Origin: Bin127 sp965221625
GTDB lineage: Bacteria > Chloroflexota > Dehalococcoidia > Lucifugimonadales > Lucifugimonadaceae
NCBI GenBank assembly: GCA_965221625.1
Contig: OZ244903.1
Span: 744,001 to 808,000, forward strand
Direction: 5' to 3'
DNA: 64,000 nucleotides
The notes below the pieces were generated by a model, which was not told the DNA's origin, did no database searches, and saw nothing but the letters and a program-made list of their open reading frames with translations. The position numbers and the translations under genes were made by a program. This document shows, piece by piece, positions 44,265 through 52,723 of this stretch (the first letter of the stretch is position 1; every line of letters starts with the position of its first letter).

Positions 44265-45670
44265 CAGGTCGTGCGACCATCTGCTGGGGCGTAGAGCTGG
44301 GAATCGGTGGCGTCGGAGTTGAGTTGAGGACTCGTTGCGGTGTTGCTCTCGCCAGTTGCGGCGAACTGCTCGGCGATCATGTCGGCGTTGGCAGAAGTCC
44401 TTAACGCCTCGCTGATTACGTCGCCGTGAGCGATGCGATATGTGGCCACGCCTGCGGTCGGCAGTCGTGCTAGGACGTCGTCGTTGGGTTCGCCACCGAA
44501 CGATTCGCGATCCATGGCGATGCAGATAGTGCGAACGCCGCGTCGCTGCAACGAACCCAGAGCATCGACCCATTCGCCGTCACTCGCCGCAGTGATGACT
44601 ATCACCGTAGAGCTGACGTAGAGCTCGCGGTCCACCTGAGCAAGGACGTCGATTATCGGGGCTCGACCCTCCGGCCGGCTGGCTGCGATGTGGCGCAGAA
44701 TGTTGTCACGATGCGCGGAGGTGTGTTCCGGCATTGCGAAGAGTGTTTCGCTGCCTTGGGCGACGTATCCAACCTGCGTTGCGGTACGCGTGTACTTGTC
44801 GACGATTGATGCGGCGATCGTCGCACCATACTCGTCCGTCGAGTCCTTGGCGCTGCCGGCTTGCGCTTCGACGTGCTGATCAAAGACGACCCACATGTCT
44901 CCCGAAGATCCTTGATCGAACTGCTTGACCATTAAGGATCCGGTACGCGCCGTGGTGAGCCAGTGGATCCTCCCGATCGGGTCGCCGTCCGCGTATTCTC
45001 GTACGGAGGATACGTCGGTCGATAACACGTTCATCCGTTGTCTACGGGCGTGCTCTCCAGCCAGTAAGACGTTGGATGCCGCAATGTCTGGTATCGGGAC
45101 GACTTGGGGATATACGAGCACGCGGTCGATGCCTTCGAACGCGACGTCGCGCGGGAATAGGCCGAAAGGGTCCGAGGCGCGGATGACCAATGGGCCCAGT
45201 TCGTAGACACCCCGCTGCGTCAACGATGCTGACATCTCGACGCGTCTGAACGTGACCATGAAGCCGAAACTGGTGACGTCTTTGAACTCCACATTCGGCA
45301 GCGTGGTGTAGTCCTCGACTTCGACCCACGATTTGGGTGCGCCGTTGGCGTTTTGGATGGTGATGCGTTCGCTAAGCGTGTCGCCAACCGAAAAAGGGCC
45401 ATTGGGGCGATTGACGTGCGCGCTCATCTTGGTTACGCCGACGCGCGACCAGACCCAGGAAATGATGACGAGGATTATCAGTAGATACGACAATCGCATT
45501 GCGAGATCGAAGCCGGTGGATACGGCGTTCACGATCAACATCGCAATGAGGGCGACGATGCCGATCAGAAAACGATGCTTGCTCAACCAACCGCGCCAAC
45601 CTGTCGACTTCCCAATCGTAGCGTGATCGTCTCGCCGCCGCCGTGTGAGTCTCCTCGCGGTTGTAATCAT
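44264..45670 (-). CDS. DUF58 domain membrane protein
   Basis: A 468-residue protein. Two N-terminal helices (about residues 33-75, FLIGIVALIAMLIVNAV and LSYLLIILVIISWVW) are followed by a beta-rich stretch and the DUF58 core. That core contains VREYADGDPIGRIHWLTTAR, which is typical (R.Y..GD..R.IhW..sAR), and MVKQFDQGSSGDMWVVFDQH, a von Willebrand A-like strand. A low-complexity Asn/Thr/Ser tail ends the protein. It is the middle gene of the MoxR operon, 43 bases after moxR. Known MoxR partners of this type act in maturation of protein complexes; the exact role is unknown. Confidence 0.9.
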   Translation of the reverse strand: MITTARRLTRRRRDDHATIGKSTGWRGWLSKHRFLIGIVALIAMLIVNAVSTGFDLAMRLSYLLIILVIISWVWSRVGVTKMSAHVNRPNGPFSVGDTLSERITIQNANGAPKSWVEVEDYTTLPNVEFKDVTSFGFMVTFRRVEMSASLTQRGVYELGPLVIRASDPFGLFPRDVAFEGIDRVLVYPQVVPIPDIAASNVLLAGEHARRQRMNVLSTDVSSVREYADGDPIGRIHWLTTARTGSLMVKQFDQGSSGDMWVVFDQHVEAQAGSAKDSTDEYGATIAASIVDKYTRTATQVGYVAQGSETLFAMPEHTSAHRDNILRHIAASRPEGRAPIIDVLAQVDRELYVSSTVIVITAASDGEWVDALGSLQRRGVRTICIAMDRESFGGEPNDDVLARLPTAGVATYRIAHGDVISEALRTSANADMIAEQFAATGESNTATSPQLNSDATDSQLYAPADGRTT

Positions 45671-45713
45671 GCTGGTTCAATCGATCAAAATGCGTAGAAG
45701 GACGAAACGGCGA

Positions 45714-46706
45714 TTAAGCACTGCCACCCGCGGCACCTGGCACGCTCGATTCGCTAATCGCTTCTTCGACGATTTCTGCTTGTCTAACGCCGCGCATTCG
45801 AGCCGAAGGCGTCAACAGCACGCGGTGTGACATCACCGGCACGGCGATCGCCTTCACGTCGTCCGGAATGACGTAGTCGCGTCCTTGGATCATGGCGTAG
45901 ACTTTGGCACCTTTCATCAGGTTGATGCTGGCGCGCGGCGAAACTCCAAGCGTGGCGTCGGGATGTTGTCGAGTTATGCCAGCGATCCCGACGATGTACT
46001 GCTTGATCAGTTCGTCGATATAGATCGTGTCGGCGTACTGCTGGAGTGCAACGATCTCCGCGTCAGAACAGACGTGTGCCAACAGGTCGATAGGATCGGT
46101 GGCTTCACGTCCGTCCATGATCGCCACCTCTTCTGCCGGGTCAGGGTATCCCAGTGAGATGCGCATGAAGAATCGATCGAGCTGTGCTTCAGGCAGCGGG
46201 AATGTGCCTTCGTATTCGATCGGGTTTTGTGTGGCGATAACCATGAACGGTCGCGGCAAGACGTGGGTTACGCCTTCAACGGTTACCTGTTGTTCTCCCA
46301 TCGCTTCAAGGAGAGCCGACTGCGTTTTCGGCGTTGCGCGATTAATTTCGTCGGCCAATACGATCTGCGCCATTACCGGGCCGGGGCGATATTCGAACTG
46401 TCCGAGTTGCTGGTTGAAGACCGAGGCTCCGGTAACGTCGCTCGGAAGCAGGTCGGGCGTAAATTGCACGCGCTTGAAATCGCATCCCGTGGTGATTGCG
46501 ATCGCCCGCGCAAGCATCGTCTTTCCGACGCCCGGTACGTCCTCGACCAGTACGTGACCACGACTGATGAGCGCGACGATGGCAAGGTTGACGGCGTCAC
46601 CTTTGCCGATGATCACCTTCCCGATGTTTTCGGCGATGCGTTCGATTGTCGCGGTGTGCTCTGCGTTGACGGTCGTTTCTGGGGATGCTGTCGGGGCAGT
46701 GGTCAA
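45714..46706 (-). CDS. MoxR family AAA+ ATPase
   Basis: A 330-residue AAA+ ATPase. Walker A is VEDVPGVGKTMLARA, Walker B is VLADEINRATPKTQSALLEA, and sensor 1 is MVIATQNPIEYEGTFPLPEA. The lid has GVSPRASINLMKGAKVYAM with the sensor 2 Arg. The length is usual for the family. It probably acts as a chaperone-like remodeller for the DUF58 and transglutaminase-like products encoded after it. First gene of the operon. Confidence 0.95.
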   Translation of the reverse strand: MTTAPTASPETTVNAEHTATIERIAENIGKVIIGKGDAVNLAIVALISRGHVLVEDVPGVGKTMLARAIAITTGCDFKRVQFTPDLLPSDVTGASVFNQQLGQFEYRPGPVMAQIVLADEINRATPKTQSALLEAMGEQQVTVEGVTHVLPRPFMVIATQNPIEYEGTFPLPEAQLDRFFMRISLGYPDPAEEVAIMDGREATDPIDLLAHVCSDAEIVALQQYADTIYIDELIKQYIVGIAGITRQHPDATLGVSPRASINLMKGAKVYAMIQGRDYVIPDDVKAIAVPVMSHRVLLTPSARMRGVRQAEIVEEAISESSVPGAAGGSA

Positions 46707-46876
46707 ACGAGAGTCCTTTCAACAGGTTGTGCATCGTAAGGATATGTTAGCGACGCAGCACGTAGCTGGAGTCGGGGAGGTCGGAGGTTGGTTGGCGTCC
46801 TTAACCTCGCGTAAACCGCACTACGCCGTGGTTAGATACGCAATTGGGCACGCGACAGTTTCATGTCGCCCCGGCT

Positions 46877-47827
46877 CTAGCGTGGTGCGGCAGAGGTCAT
46901 CAGGAGCTCTCGCAGCAACTCCATGTCTTCCGTCGGCAGCGACGGGTCTTCGAGCGCGGTGACGTTCTCTTCGAGGTGATCGATACTCGAGGTACCGCTA
47001 ATCACCGTCGAAATGCCCGGGTGGGCTGCAGCGAATTTGTAACCCGCAGCGATTACCGACGGTACGTTGCCCCTTACCAGCCAACCCAGTCCGTCTCGCA
47101 GTTTGGGATGATCCACGTCGATCGAGTCGTCGTCGCGCCACTGCTCGAGCAGGGCTCGGTACTCGTCGGCGCGGGTCAACGTAAATCGCACCGGTGCCAT
47201 GTTGAGAATGCCGATGCCGTGCTCCTGCGCTTTCGGCAAGACGTTGATCGCGGCGTACTGGTTGAGAATGCCGTACTTGAGCATTATCGTGTCCCAGATA
47301 TCGTGGTGTTCATTCACCGCAATTTCCGGGGCAGTGTGCGACGGGTCCTCCGTCATCATCTCCGAAAACCCGATCAATCTCGCCTTGCCCGTTTCCCTCA
47401 GCTTCAACAGGGCAGGCGCGTACATCTCGGTAGCCTGACGATAGACCTGCTGATTGAGGCCGTGAATCTGCATGACGTCGATGTAATCCGTCCGCAACCG
47501 GGTCATGCTCTTTTCGGCGGATTCGATCAACGCATCGGGATGTGGCAGTTGTCCGCTTGATGACCGCCATCCCCACTTGGTGGCGATCATGAACGAATCT
47601 CTTGGATGACCTTCGAGAGCCTGCCCGAGCCACGTCTCGCTTTCGCCGTTTGCGTAGTTGGCAGCGGTGTCGAAAAGGTTGATGCCGAGATCTATAGCGC
47701 GTGCGATTAGGCTTCTTCGTTCCGAGTCGGTGAGTCCGGCCGCTTTGCCGAATTGGCTGGGGCCGCCGGCACCGTAGGAGACTAAGGAGACGCGGATTCC
47801 CGATCTTCCTAGCTCGCGGTATTGCAT
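46877..47827 (-). CDS. Aldo/keto reductase
   Basis: A 316-residue NAD(P)H-dependent oxidoreductase with a TIM-barrel fold. The catalytic residues are visible: Asp and Tyr in LFDTAANYANGESE, Lys in FMIATKWGW, and His in DVMQIHGLNQQ. The C-terminal cofactor-binding segment is STVISGTSSIDHLEENV. It resembles the L-galactose dehydrogenase-like or YhdN-like branch. It lies 30 bases downstream of the alcohol dehydrogenase gene on the same strand, so the two may act on linked carbonyl substrates. Confidence 0.92.
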   Translation of the reverse strand: MQYRELGRSGIRVSLVSYGAGGPSQFGKAAGLTDSERRSLIARAIDLGINLFDTAANYANGESETWLGQALEGHPRDSFMIATKWGWRSSSGQLPHPDALIESAEKSMTRLRTDYIDVMQIHGLNQQVYRQATEMYAPALLKLRETGKARLIGFSEMMTEDPSHTAPEIAVNEHHDIWDTIMLKYGILNQYAAINVLPKAQEHGIGILNMAPVRFTLTRADEYRALLEQWRDDDSIDVDHPKLRDGLGWLVRGNVPSVIAAGYKFAAAHPGISTVISGTSSIDHLEENVTALEDPSLPTEDMELLRELLMTSAAPR

Positions 47828-47857
47828 CTGTCGTCGGATTTGCTGTCTAGGAGTCGC

Positions 47858-48913
47858 CTAATCGTCGTAGACCATGATGGCGCGCCCGAGAATCTCGCCG
47901 TTTTGCAGGTCGTTGCAGGCATCGTTGATCTCATCCAGCGAGTAACGACGTGTCACCAGCTTATCGAGAGGGAATTTGCCCTCCTTGTGCCAGCGAAGGA
48001 ACTGCTCGAAATCCTTCTCCGGATAGGTAGCACCAAGTGATCCGCGGTACTGCTTCTGGTGGTACATGAACTGTCCGGGATCGACAGTCATCTGGGGTGC
48101 TGGCATGCCGATCAGTACAGCCATTCCGCCGTGGTTGTCCGCACCGGGGCCACCGCCTCGAACCGAAGGCAAGATCTGTTCGCTCGTGATCTGCAACCCG
48201 ATGGCGTCGAACGCGTAGTCGGTGCCACCGCCGGTTATGTCGTGAATCGCTTCTATCGGATCGGTATTGGCGGCATTAACGGTGTGCGTCGCACCCATCT
48301 CGGAGGCGTACTCGAGCTTCGAGTCGTCAATGTCGACTGCGATGATGGGGTAGGCTTCGAGCATGACGGCCATGATTAAAGCCGACGTGCCGACTCCGCC
48401 GATGCCATAGATGGCGACTGAATCGCCGGGTCGCACGCGGGCCGTGTTCAGAACCGCACCTGCGCCGGTAAGGACGGCGCATCCGACGATCGATGAGATG
48501 TCGGTAGGGTTGTCCTCGGCGATGGGAATAACGTATCCGCCCCACACCAGGGAGTCTTCACCCCAAGTGTAGGTCGCGCCGTTCAACGGTTCTTCGCGAT
48601 AGGTGGCACCGCTTGGGTCGGGAGTCCATCGTCCTCGAATCGGATCTTTCGGCACCCAAGTGACGATCGCCAAATCGCCTTCCTTGACGTGCGTGACGTC
48701 GGATCCGACGGCAACGACGCGTCCGGTTCCTTCGTGCCCCAACAACGACGGCGTCGGGGTAGCAGGATTGTGCATCTGGTGGAGTTGCGAGTGGCATACG
48801 CCGCTGGAATAGAGCTTGACGTGGACTTGGTCTGCGCGCGGATCCGGGATCTCGATCTCGTCGACTTCCAACGGTTTCCCGTGCTCCACGTGAATTGCGG
48901 CTTTGCTTCTCAT
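47858..48913 (-). CDS. Zinc-type alcohol dehydrogenase lacking the structural-zinc cysteines
   Basis: A 351-residue medium-chain dehydrogenase. Catalytic zinc ligands are the Cys of SSGVCHSQLHQMH and the His-Glu of LLGHEGTGRVVAVG. The Rossmann motif is VAIYGIGGVGTSALIMA with the NAD-binding Asp in IIAVDIDDSKLEYA. The lobe that normally holds four Cys for structural zinc is here a Trp- and Pro-rich segment (VTWVPKDPIRGRWTPDPSGA) with no Cys. It probably oxidises a primary alcohol or the reverse, as NAD-dependent relatives do. Followed closely by the aldo/keto reductase gene. Confidence 0.88.
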   Translation of the reverse strand: MRSKAAIHVEHGKPLEVDEIEIPDPRADQVHVKLYSSGVCHSQLHQMHNPATPTPSLLGHEGTGRVVAVGSDVTHVKEGDLAIVTWVPKDPIRGRWTPDPSGATYREEPLNGATYTWGEDSLVWGGYVIPIAEDNPTDISSIVGCAVLTGAGAVLNTARVRPGDSVAIYGIGGVGTSALIMAVMLEAYPIIAVDIDDSKLEYASEMGATHTVNAANTDPIEAIHDITGGGTDYAFDAIGLQITSEQILPSVRGGGPGADNHGGMAVLIGMPAPQMTVDPGQFMYHQKQYRGSLGATYPEKDFEQFLRWHKEGKFPLDKLVTRRYSLDEINDACNDLQNGEILGRAIMVYDD

Positions 48914-49061
48914 TGATCGACGCTCCTAACCGGATCCCCTAAAGCATCGCGTCCGCTATTGGCAACCACGACAAAGGGGCATAGCTAATGCGAAAATGAT
49001 ATCCGTTTGCGCGGTCGTTCGCGTGCTTCGAGTACTGATGCGGTGCCGCATTTGCCAAGGC

Positions 49062-49739
49062 TCACTGACCGGCGGCGAGGTTCACCGATACGTCGCACGC
49101 TTGCAATGCAGGAAGCAACGGCATCAGCGTACCCAAACTAATCGTCGAGCCTTGTTCTTCTTGGCTGAGCGTGAAGAAAACCATCAGCGGTTCGACGCCC
49201 GTTTGGTCGATTATGCATGCTGCGTCGTCGCGCGAAATCTGGGACACCAATGGACCGATGTTTTCGGGCATCAAGCCGCATTCGGCGAGAATGTGTGCGG
49301 CGTCGAGAAGATCTAGGATGTGGTGCGCTTCTACGTCGGTGCCATCGCTAATCGCCTCAATTGCCGCTGAGAGTTTCACCAAAGTCTCGGCATCTGCGGT
49401 TTCTGCTAGACATTGCGCTGCGTCGTCGTCAGGAGGGACCATCGCATCCTCACTGACAGTCCGTTCCTGAACCTCAGGTTCCGGCGTGTTCGTCGGCTCA
49501 GGGGTCGCAGTTGGCGGAATCGGCGTAGCTGTGGGAGTCGGCTCGGGTGTAGGCGTGGCGGTTGGCGGTATCGGTGTCGGGGTCGGCGGAACCGGAGTTG
49601 GTGTCGCAGTCGGCGGCACGGGGGTTGCCGTGGGTTCGGGCGATGAGCACGCAATTGCGGCAGCAATCAACGTCGAAGCAAACGCGACGGTGATTAGAGT
49701 GAGTATCGATAGTCTGAAACTGTTTCGCATTGTTTGCAC
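49062..49739 (-). CDS. Lipoprotein with Thr-Pro linker and Cys-paired helical modules
   Basis: A 225-residue exported lipoprotein. The signal peptide ends at lipobox IAAAIAC, followed by a Thr-Pro linker of about 55 residues. The body has two helical modules opening with Cys plus hydrophobics (AAQCLAETADAETL, AACIIDQTGVEPLM) and closing with Cys (HILAECGLMP, ALQACDVSV). The same module type recurs in the C-terminal part of the FKBP lipoprotein at 25732. Function unknown; probably sits on the outer face of the membrane. Confidence 0.82.
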   Translation of the reverse strand: MQTMRNSFRLSILTLITVAFASTLIAAAIACSSPEPTATPVPPTATPTPVPPTPTPIPPTATPTPEPTPTATPIPPTATPEPTNTPEPEVQERTVSEDAMVPPDDDAAQCLAETADAETLVKLSAAIEAISDGTDVEAHHILDLLDAAHILAECGLMPENIGPLVSQISRDDAACIIDQTGVEPLMVFFTLSQEEQGSTISLGTLMPLLPALQACDVSVNLAAGQ

Positions 49740-49760
49740 TTCCTGCCTTTAGTTCGTCGT

Positions 49761-50987
49761 TCAAGAACGCAACAGGTGTTGACGTAGGGTGCCGAAGGCG
49801 TACATGGCGGCGCGTCTGCGATCGGGCGCGCCACTGCCGGCGGACCTGATGTGCCGCATCTCGGACTTCTCGCCATCCGAAATCACGATGTAGGTGTCGC
49901 CCTTGGCGAGATTCTCCGCACTGCCTTCTTGTTCAGGGATGCCGTGAACGGCGATGCCGATGGATGCGCCGGACTGCTCTCGAATTGCGTGCGACAACGC
50001 GGCGGCACGGTCTTCTCCTGACATCTCATTCTCGGATGCCCCAATAAGTCGATTACCAGGCGTATCAGAGTTCGCAACGATCGCCTCGAGAAACCGGTCG
50101 GCGGCAGCGGTTCGCATCGAATCTGAGACGGCACCACCGCTCAAGTCTTCATAGATGGCGACGGTCTTGTCGCGTTCGCGCAACATGTCCCCGATGACGC
50201 TCTCGATAGTGTCGTCGTCCACGCCGAAGATGTGATTTCCCAGCAAATCCCGCACCTTCGCTTCAACGGGGCCAATTAGTGCCACCGCTTCGTCGACGGT
50301 AGCGGCGCGGGCGGCGATGCGCACGTCGACTTGACCGGGCCGCGCCAATACGCCGACGGTCGGGTTGGAAGATTCGGCGATGAGATGACCGATGAGGTCG
50401 TCAACGGCACTTTCTCCTAGATCAGTTACCTTCAATACCCGATAGTGGATCGTGTCGCCGAGAGCGTAAGTTTTCCGTAGATAAGGGATGACTTCGTTGT
50501 CGATGAGCCACTTCATCTCGAAGGGCACGCCGGGCAGGCTGATTATCGTGCCGTTGTCTGTTTCGACGATGAACGCCGGTGCGGTGCCGTTGGGGTTCTT
50601 GACGACCTTCGCACCTTCGGGAATCTGCGCCTGGCGTTCGTTGTTCTTGGTGAGAATGAAGCCGCGCGACTGGAATCGTTCGTGCAGTTCGCGCAGCGAT
50701 TCGGGATCGGTAACGACCTTTGTGCCAACCACTTCGGCGACAGCTTCGCGGGTGAGATCGTCTTGCGTCGGACCGATACCTCCGCCAGTGATGACGACGT
50801 CGGCGCGATCGAGGGCAATGCGCAGCACCTCGGTCATGCGGCTCAGATTGTCGCCGACGCACGACTTGTAGTAGACGTTCGCTCCGTTGGTCGCCAAGCG
50901 TTGCGAGATCCAAGCAGAGTTTGTGTCGACAATCTGCCCGAGCAGCAGTTCCGAGCCGATCGATACGATCTCGACGTTTACGGGCAT
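49761..50987 (-). CDS. cinA: CinA family protein (nucleotide/nicotinamide-linked)
   Basis: A 408-residue two-domain protein. The N-terminal molybdopterin-binding-like domain opens EIVSIGSELLLGQIVDTNSA with GGIGPTQDDLTREAVAE, the diagnostic CinA signature. The C-terminal domain matches the PncC/CinA amidohydrolase, with the nucleophile-region Ser in IYEDLSGGAVSDSM, where ES-TGG is usual. Full-length CinA proteins act in pyridine nucleotide repair or recycling; a link to competence is historical. It precedes the lipoprotein gene by 21 bases on the same strand. Confidence 0.93.
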   Translation of the reverse strand: MPVNVEIVSIGSELLLGQIVDTNSAWISQRLATNGANVYYKSCVGDNLSRMTEVLRIALDRADVVITGGGIGPTQDDLTREAVAEVVGTKVVTDPESLRELHERFQSRGFILTKNNERQAQIPEGAKVVKNPNGTAPAFIVETDNGTIISLPGVPFEMKWLIDNEVIPYLRKTYALGDTIHYRVLKVTDLGESAVDDLIGHLIAESSNPTVGVLARPGQVDVRIAARAATVDEAVALIGPVEAKVRDLLGNHIFGVDDDTIESVIGDMLRERDKTVAIYEDLSGGAVSDSMRTAAADRFLEAIVANSDTPGNRLIGASENEMSGEDRAAALSHAIREQSGASIGIAVHGIPEQEGSAENLAKGDTYIVISDGEKSEMRHIRSAGSGAPDRRRAAMYAFGTLRQHLLRS

Positions 50988-51075
50988 CGGCGTATTCCGA
51001 GTGTGCTAGTTGGCGAGTTACCGAAGTCAATTATGCACGAATCAAGGGTTCGTCGAAGAAAAATCGGCTAATCGC

Positions 51076-51104
51076 TTGACAGGTCGTGTTAAAGCATGTA
51101 TGTT
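51076..51104 (+). promoter_or_regulatory. Near-consensus sigma-70 promoter
   Basis: ttgaca (51076-51081) and tatgtt (51099-51104) are separated by 17 bases, the best promoter match in the window. Transcription would start near 51111. A gaaagga ribosome-binding sequence precedes GTG 51148 by 7 bases. Confidence 0.75.
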
Positions 51105-51147
51105 CTATTTATTACTAAGTGCTACATCTGTGTGAAAGGACTCTCTC

Positions 51148-51867
51148 GTGGCTACCCAAACTTTACTGAAACCTGCAATGGACGTGGTTACCGAGAAGAT
51201 CCAACTCGACTCTGAACATCTGTTGGATACCATCGCAATCGACATCGACGTCAGCGACTCTCCGTCGCTCAATGGCGAGTTGGAAGCGATTACGAAGAGC
51301 ACGCTGATCAATCTGCCAGCGCAGGTTGAATGCATCACAGACCGTGAGGAGTTGGGGCGTCGCATCTTCGAATCGGCGATGTCCTCCGATTACGAGTCGA
51401 TCACTGTCGAGTGCCGCAATGCTGAAGCGGCGACCGAATTCGGGACTCCGATACGCGGCATGTTATTGGCACTGGCCTCGGGTTTCGGCGGCGTGAGTGC
51501 AACGATCTCTCCCTCGCTGTATTCGGACACCTGGCCGGCGATCGAGAAGCTGGTGCAGCAGCTTGACGAAGCACACGCTGGAGATCTCTGGCAGCCGGTT
51601 GGCGAGCGATCCCTGTGCCTCGGTTCGGCGCGTCACCTGTTCGTCAGCGTTGACCACCCCCTAGCGCGCGACGCGACCTACGTATTTCCCAACGTTTTGC
51701 TTGAGGTAGTCGACGCGCATCTCATCGATCCAGAGTGGTTCGATCGCGTGGTGTCGCCGCGCTGCCAAGACGAGGCATTGACGTTCGTCTACTACGGCCA
51801 ACCAGGACGCGTCGGTTCACTCTACGAGCGCGCCACGCATGAGAGTTCAGTGCATGGGGTGATTTGA
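51148..51867 (+). CDS. Conserved-looking protein of unknown function, first gene of a two-gene operon
   Basis: A 239-residue acidic protein that I do not recognise. It starts at GTG 51148, set by the gaaagga sequence upstream. There is no signal peptide or helix long enough to span a membrane. The middle is a Gly-rich hydrophobic stretch (GMLLALASGFGGVSATISP) after YESITVECRNAE. The C-terminal half contains SARHLFVSVDHPLARDATYV and ALTFVYYGQPGRVG. The next gene, a helix-turn-helix protein, starts 3 bases after its stop, so the two are co-translated. A role in sensing or in regulating its own operon with the HTH protein is a guess from context. Confidence 0.75.
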   Translation: MATQTLLKPAMDVVTEKIQLDSEHLLDTIAIDIDVSDSPSLNGELEAITKSTLINLPAQVECITDREELGRRIFESAMSSDYESITVECRNAEAATEFGTPIRGMLLALASGFGGVSATISPSLYSDTWPAIEKLVQQLDEAHAGDLWQPVGERSLCLGSARHLFVSVDHPLARDATYVFPNVLLEVVDAHLIDPEWFDRVVSPRCQDEALTFVYYGQPGRVGSLYERATHESSVHGVI

Positions 51868-51870
51868 GCG

Positions 51871-52311
51871 ATGTTGCAAGCAGGCTTCAACTACTCGTTC
51901 GATTTTGTTTACGCGGAAGAAGACGAGGAACCCGAAGACCTTTCTGGGACCCTACTTTGCGATGGTGGCACCGAGTCGTATCGAGTGCGCAACATCGATT
52001 TGCCGGAGAACACGATCTACGAGGACACCGGATGCGAGTTGGCACCCTCTTGCTTGGCGTGTCCCCTCGCCATCTGCAAGTACGACGATCCGAATTGGGG
52101 CCCGCGCAGCAAGTTGGTGATGCGCAACAAGGAGATCGCCCGGTTGTTCGAGCGCGGTGAATCGGTTGCCGCCATCGCTAAGCAGATCAACGTCAGTTCA
52201 CGCACCGTCTATCGCGTGGTGATGGATGAGCTGGGTCCGATTCGAATGCAGCGTGCGAAGGAACGCAAGACTGAACGCGTTCGAGACAGAAGCGTCGCTG
52301 CGCTGGGTTAA
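51871..52311 (+). CDS. Helix-turn-helix protein with a four-Cys cluster
   Basis: A 146-residue protein. The first 50 residues are acidic and beta-rich. Residues 55-69 hold a Cys cluster of spacing C-x5-C-x2-C-x4-C (GCELAPSCLACPLAICKYD), suited to a zinc or iron-sulfur centre. Residues about 85-115 are a helix-turn-helix: RNKEIARLFERGESVAAIA then VSSRTVYRVV, like sigma-region-4 or resolvase-type HTHs. The C-terminus is highly basic. It is probably a DNA-binding regulator whose Cys cluster may sense redox or metal (inference). Small HTH proteins with such a Cys cluster occur in Chloroflexota and phages to my knowledge. Confidence 0.82.
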   Translation: MLQAGFNYSFDFVYAEEDEEPEDLSGTLLCDGGTESYRVRNIDLPENTIYEDTGCELAPSCLACPLAICKYDDPNWGPRSKLVMRNKEIARLFERGESVAAIAKQINVSSRTVYRVVMDELGPIRMQRAKERKTERVRDRSVAALG

Positions 52312-52359
52312 GCATCTCAACTTGGGGTCGGGTTCTCAAAACCGGCCAGAGTACCCCGA

Positions 52360-52393
52360 GTGAACGTGTAACGTCGCGCCATGCACTCGGGCG
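52360..52393 (+). repeat. Copy 1 of the GMC-gene upstream/start sequence
   Basis: The stretch reads gtgaacgtgtaacgtcgcg then ccatgcactcgggcgt. It matches 54451-54487 almost base for base: within cgtgtaac...cgggcgt there are three mismatches in about 31, and the other copy has two extra A residues before it. Confidence 0.75.
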
Positions 52394-52554
52394 TTGCGGC
52401 GTGCGCGTCTGAGATTGTCGGTTTTGGCTCCGATGTTTGCGCGTTTTTCCTGCGCTATCGTGCGGACAATGCGATGCTGCAATGGCGCGTGCAGTCGCGA
52501 CGCGCAAACTGCGGGTTACAGTGTTTAATGGATAGATGTGCTGTTGGTGCTTGA
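52381..52554 (+). pseudogene. Decayed 5' end of a GMC oxidoreductase gene
   Basis: The frame from ATG 52381 gives only 57 residues before TGA. Aligned without gaps to the intact GMC enzyme at 54474, the first 30 positions share M-S-G-V at the start and later I-V-G-x-G-S, a Cys, an Arg and an Asp, about 12 identities. The FAD-binding GxGxxG has lost its last Gly (GFGSDV in place of GAGSAG). The upstream sequence is also shared. No further GMC sequence follows, so this is best read as a truncated, decayed duplicate and not a working gene. Confidence 0.55.
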
Positions 52555-52560
52555 TTGGGT

Positions 52561-52580
52561 ATCGTTTAGACGATAACGAT
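52561..52580. promoter_or_regulatory. Inverted repeat, possible operator
   Basis: atcgtt-tagacgat-aacgat is a 6-bp perfect inverted repeat with an 8-base spacer, lying 144 bases upstream of the SulP start. No regulator is assigned. Confidence 0.3.
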
Positions 52581-52723
52581 TGCGGCTTCGTCCTCGGCTG
52601 ACGGGTGCTGCAAATGCGAACGACGACGTCTGAATCCGCGCAAGAACCAAGGTCTAGTAGAGCAAATCGAGAGGTAGATTCATCGCCAGCGGAATCCTAA
52701 AGCGACCGAACTACTCGCTGACG

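Larger units (their letters stand above)
52312..52723. other. Gene-poor interval before the SulP gene
   Basis: The 412 bases hold a decayed gene start (52381-52554) and an inverted repeat atcgtt/aacgat at 52561-52580 with an 8-base spacer, a possible operator. The remainder up to the SulP start shows nothing recognisable. Confidence 0.5.

Noticed and set aside
41103..44573. Start of the transglutaminase-like gene at 44573
   Set aside because: The extra 103 residues are Arg/His-rich and overlap the DUF58 gene. ATG 44264 overlaps the DUF58 stop as tgatg and opens directly before the first membrane segments.
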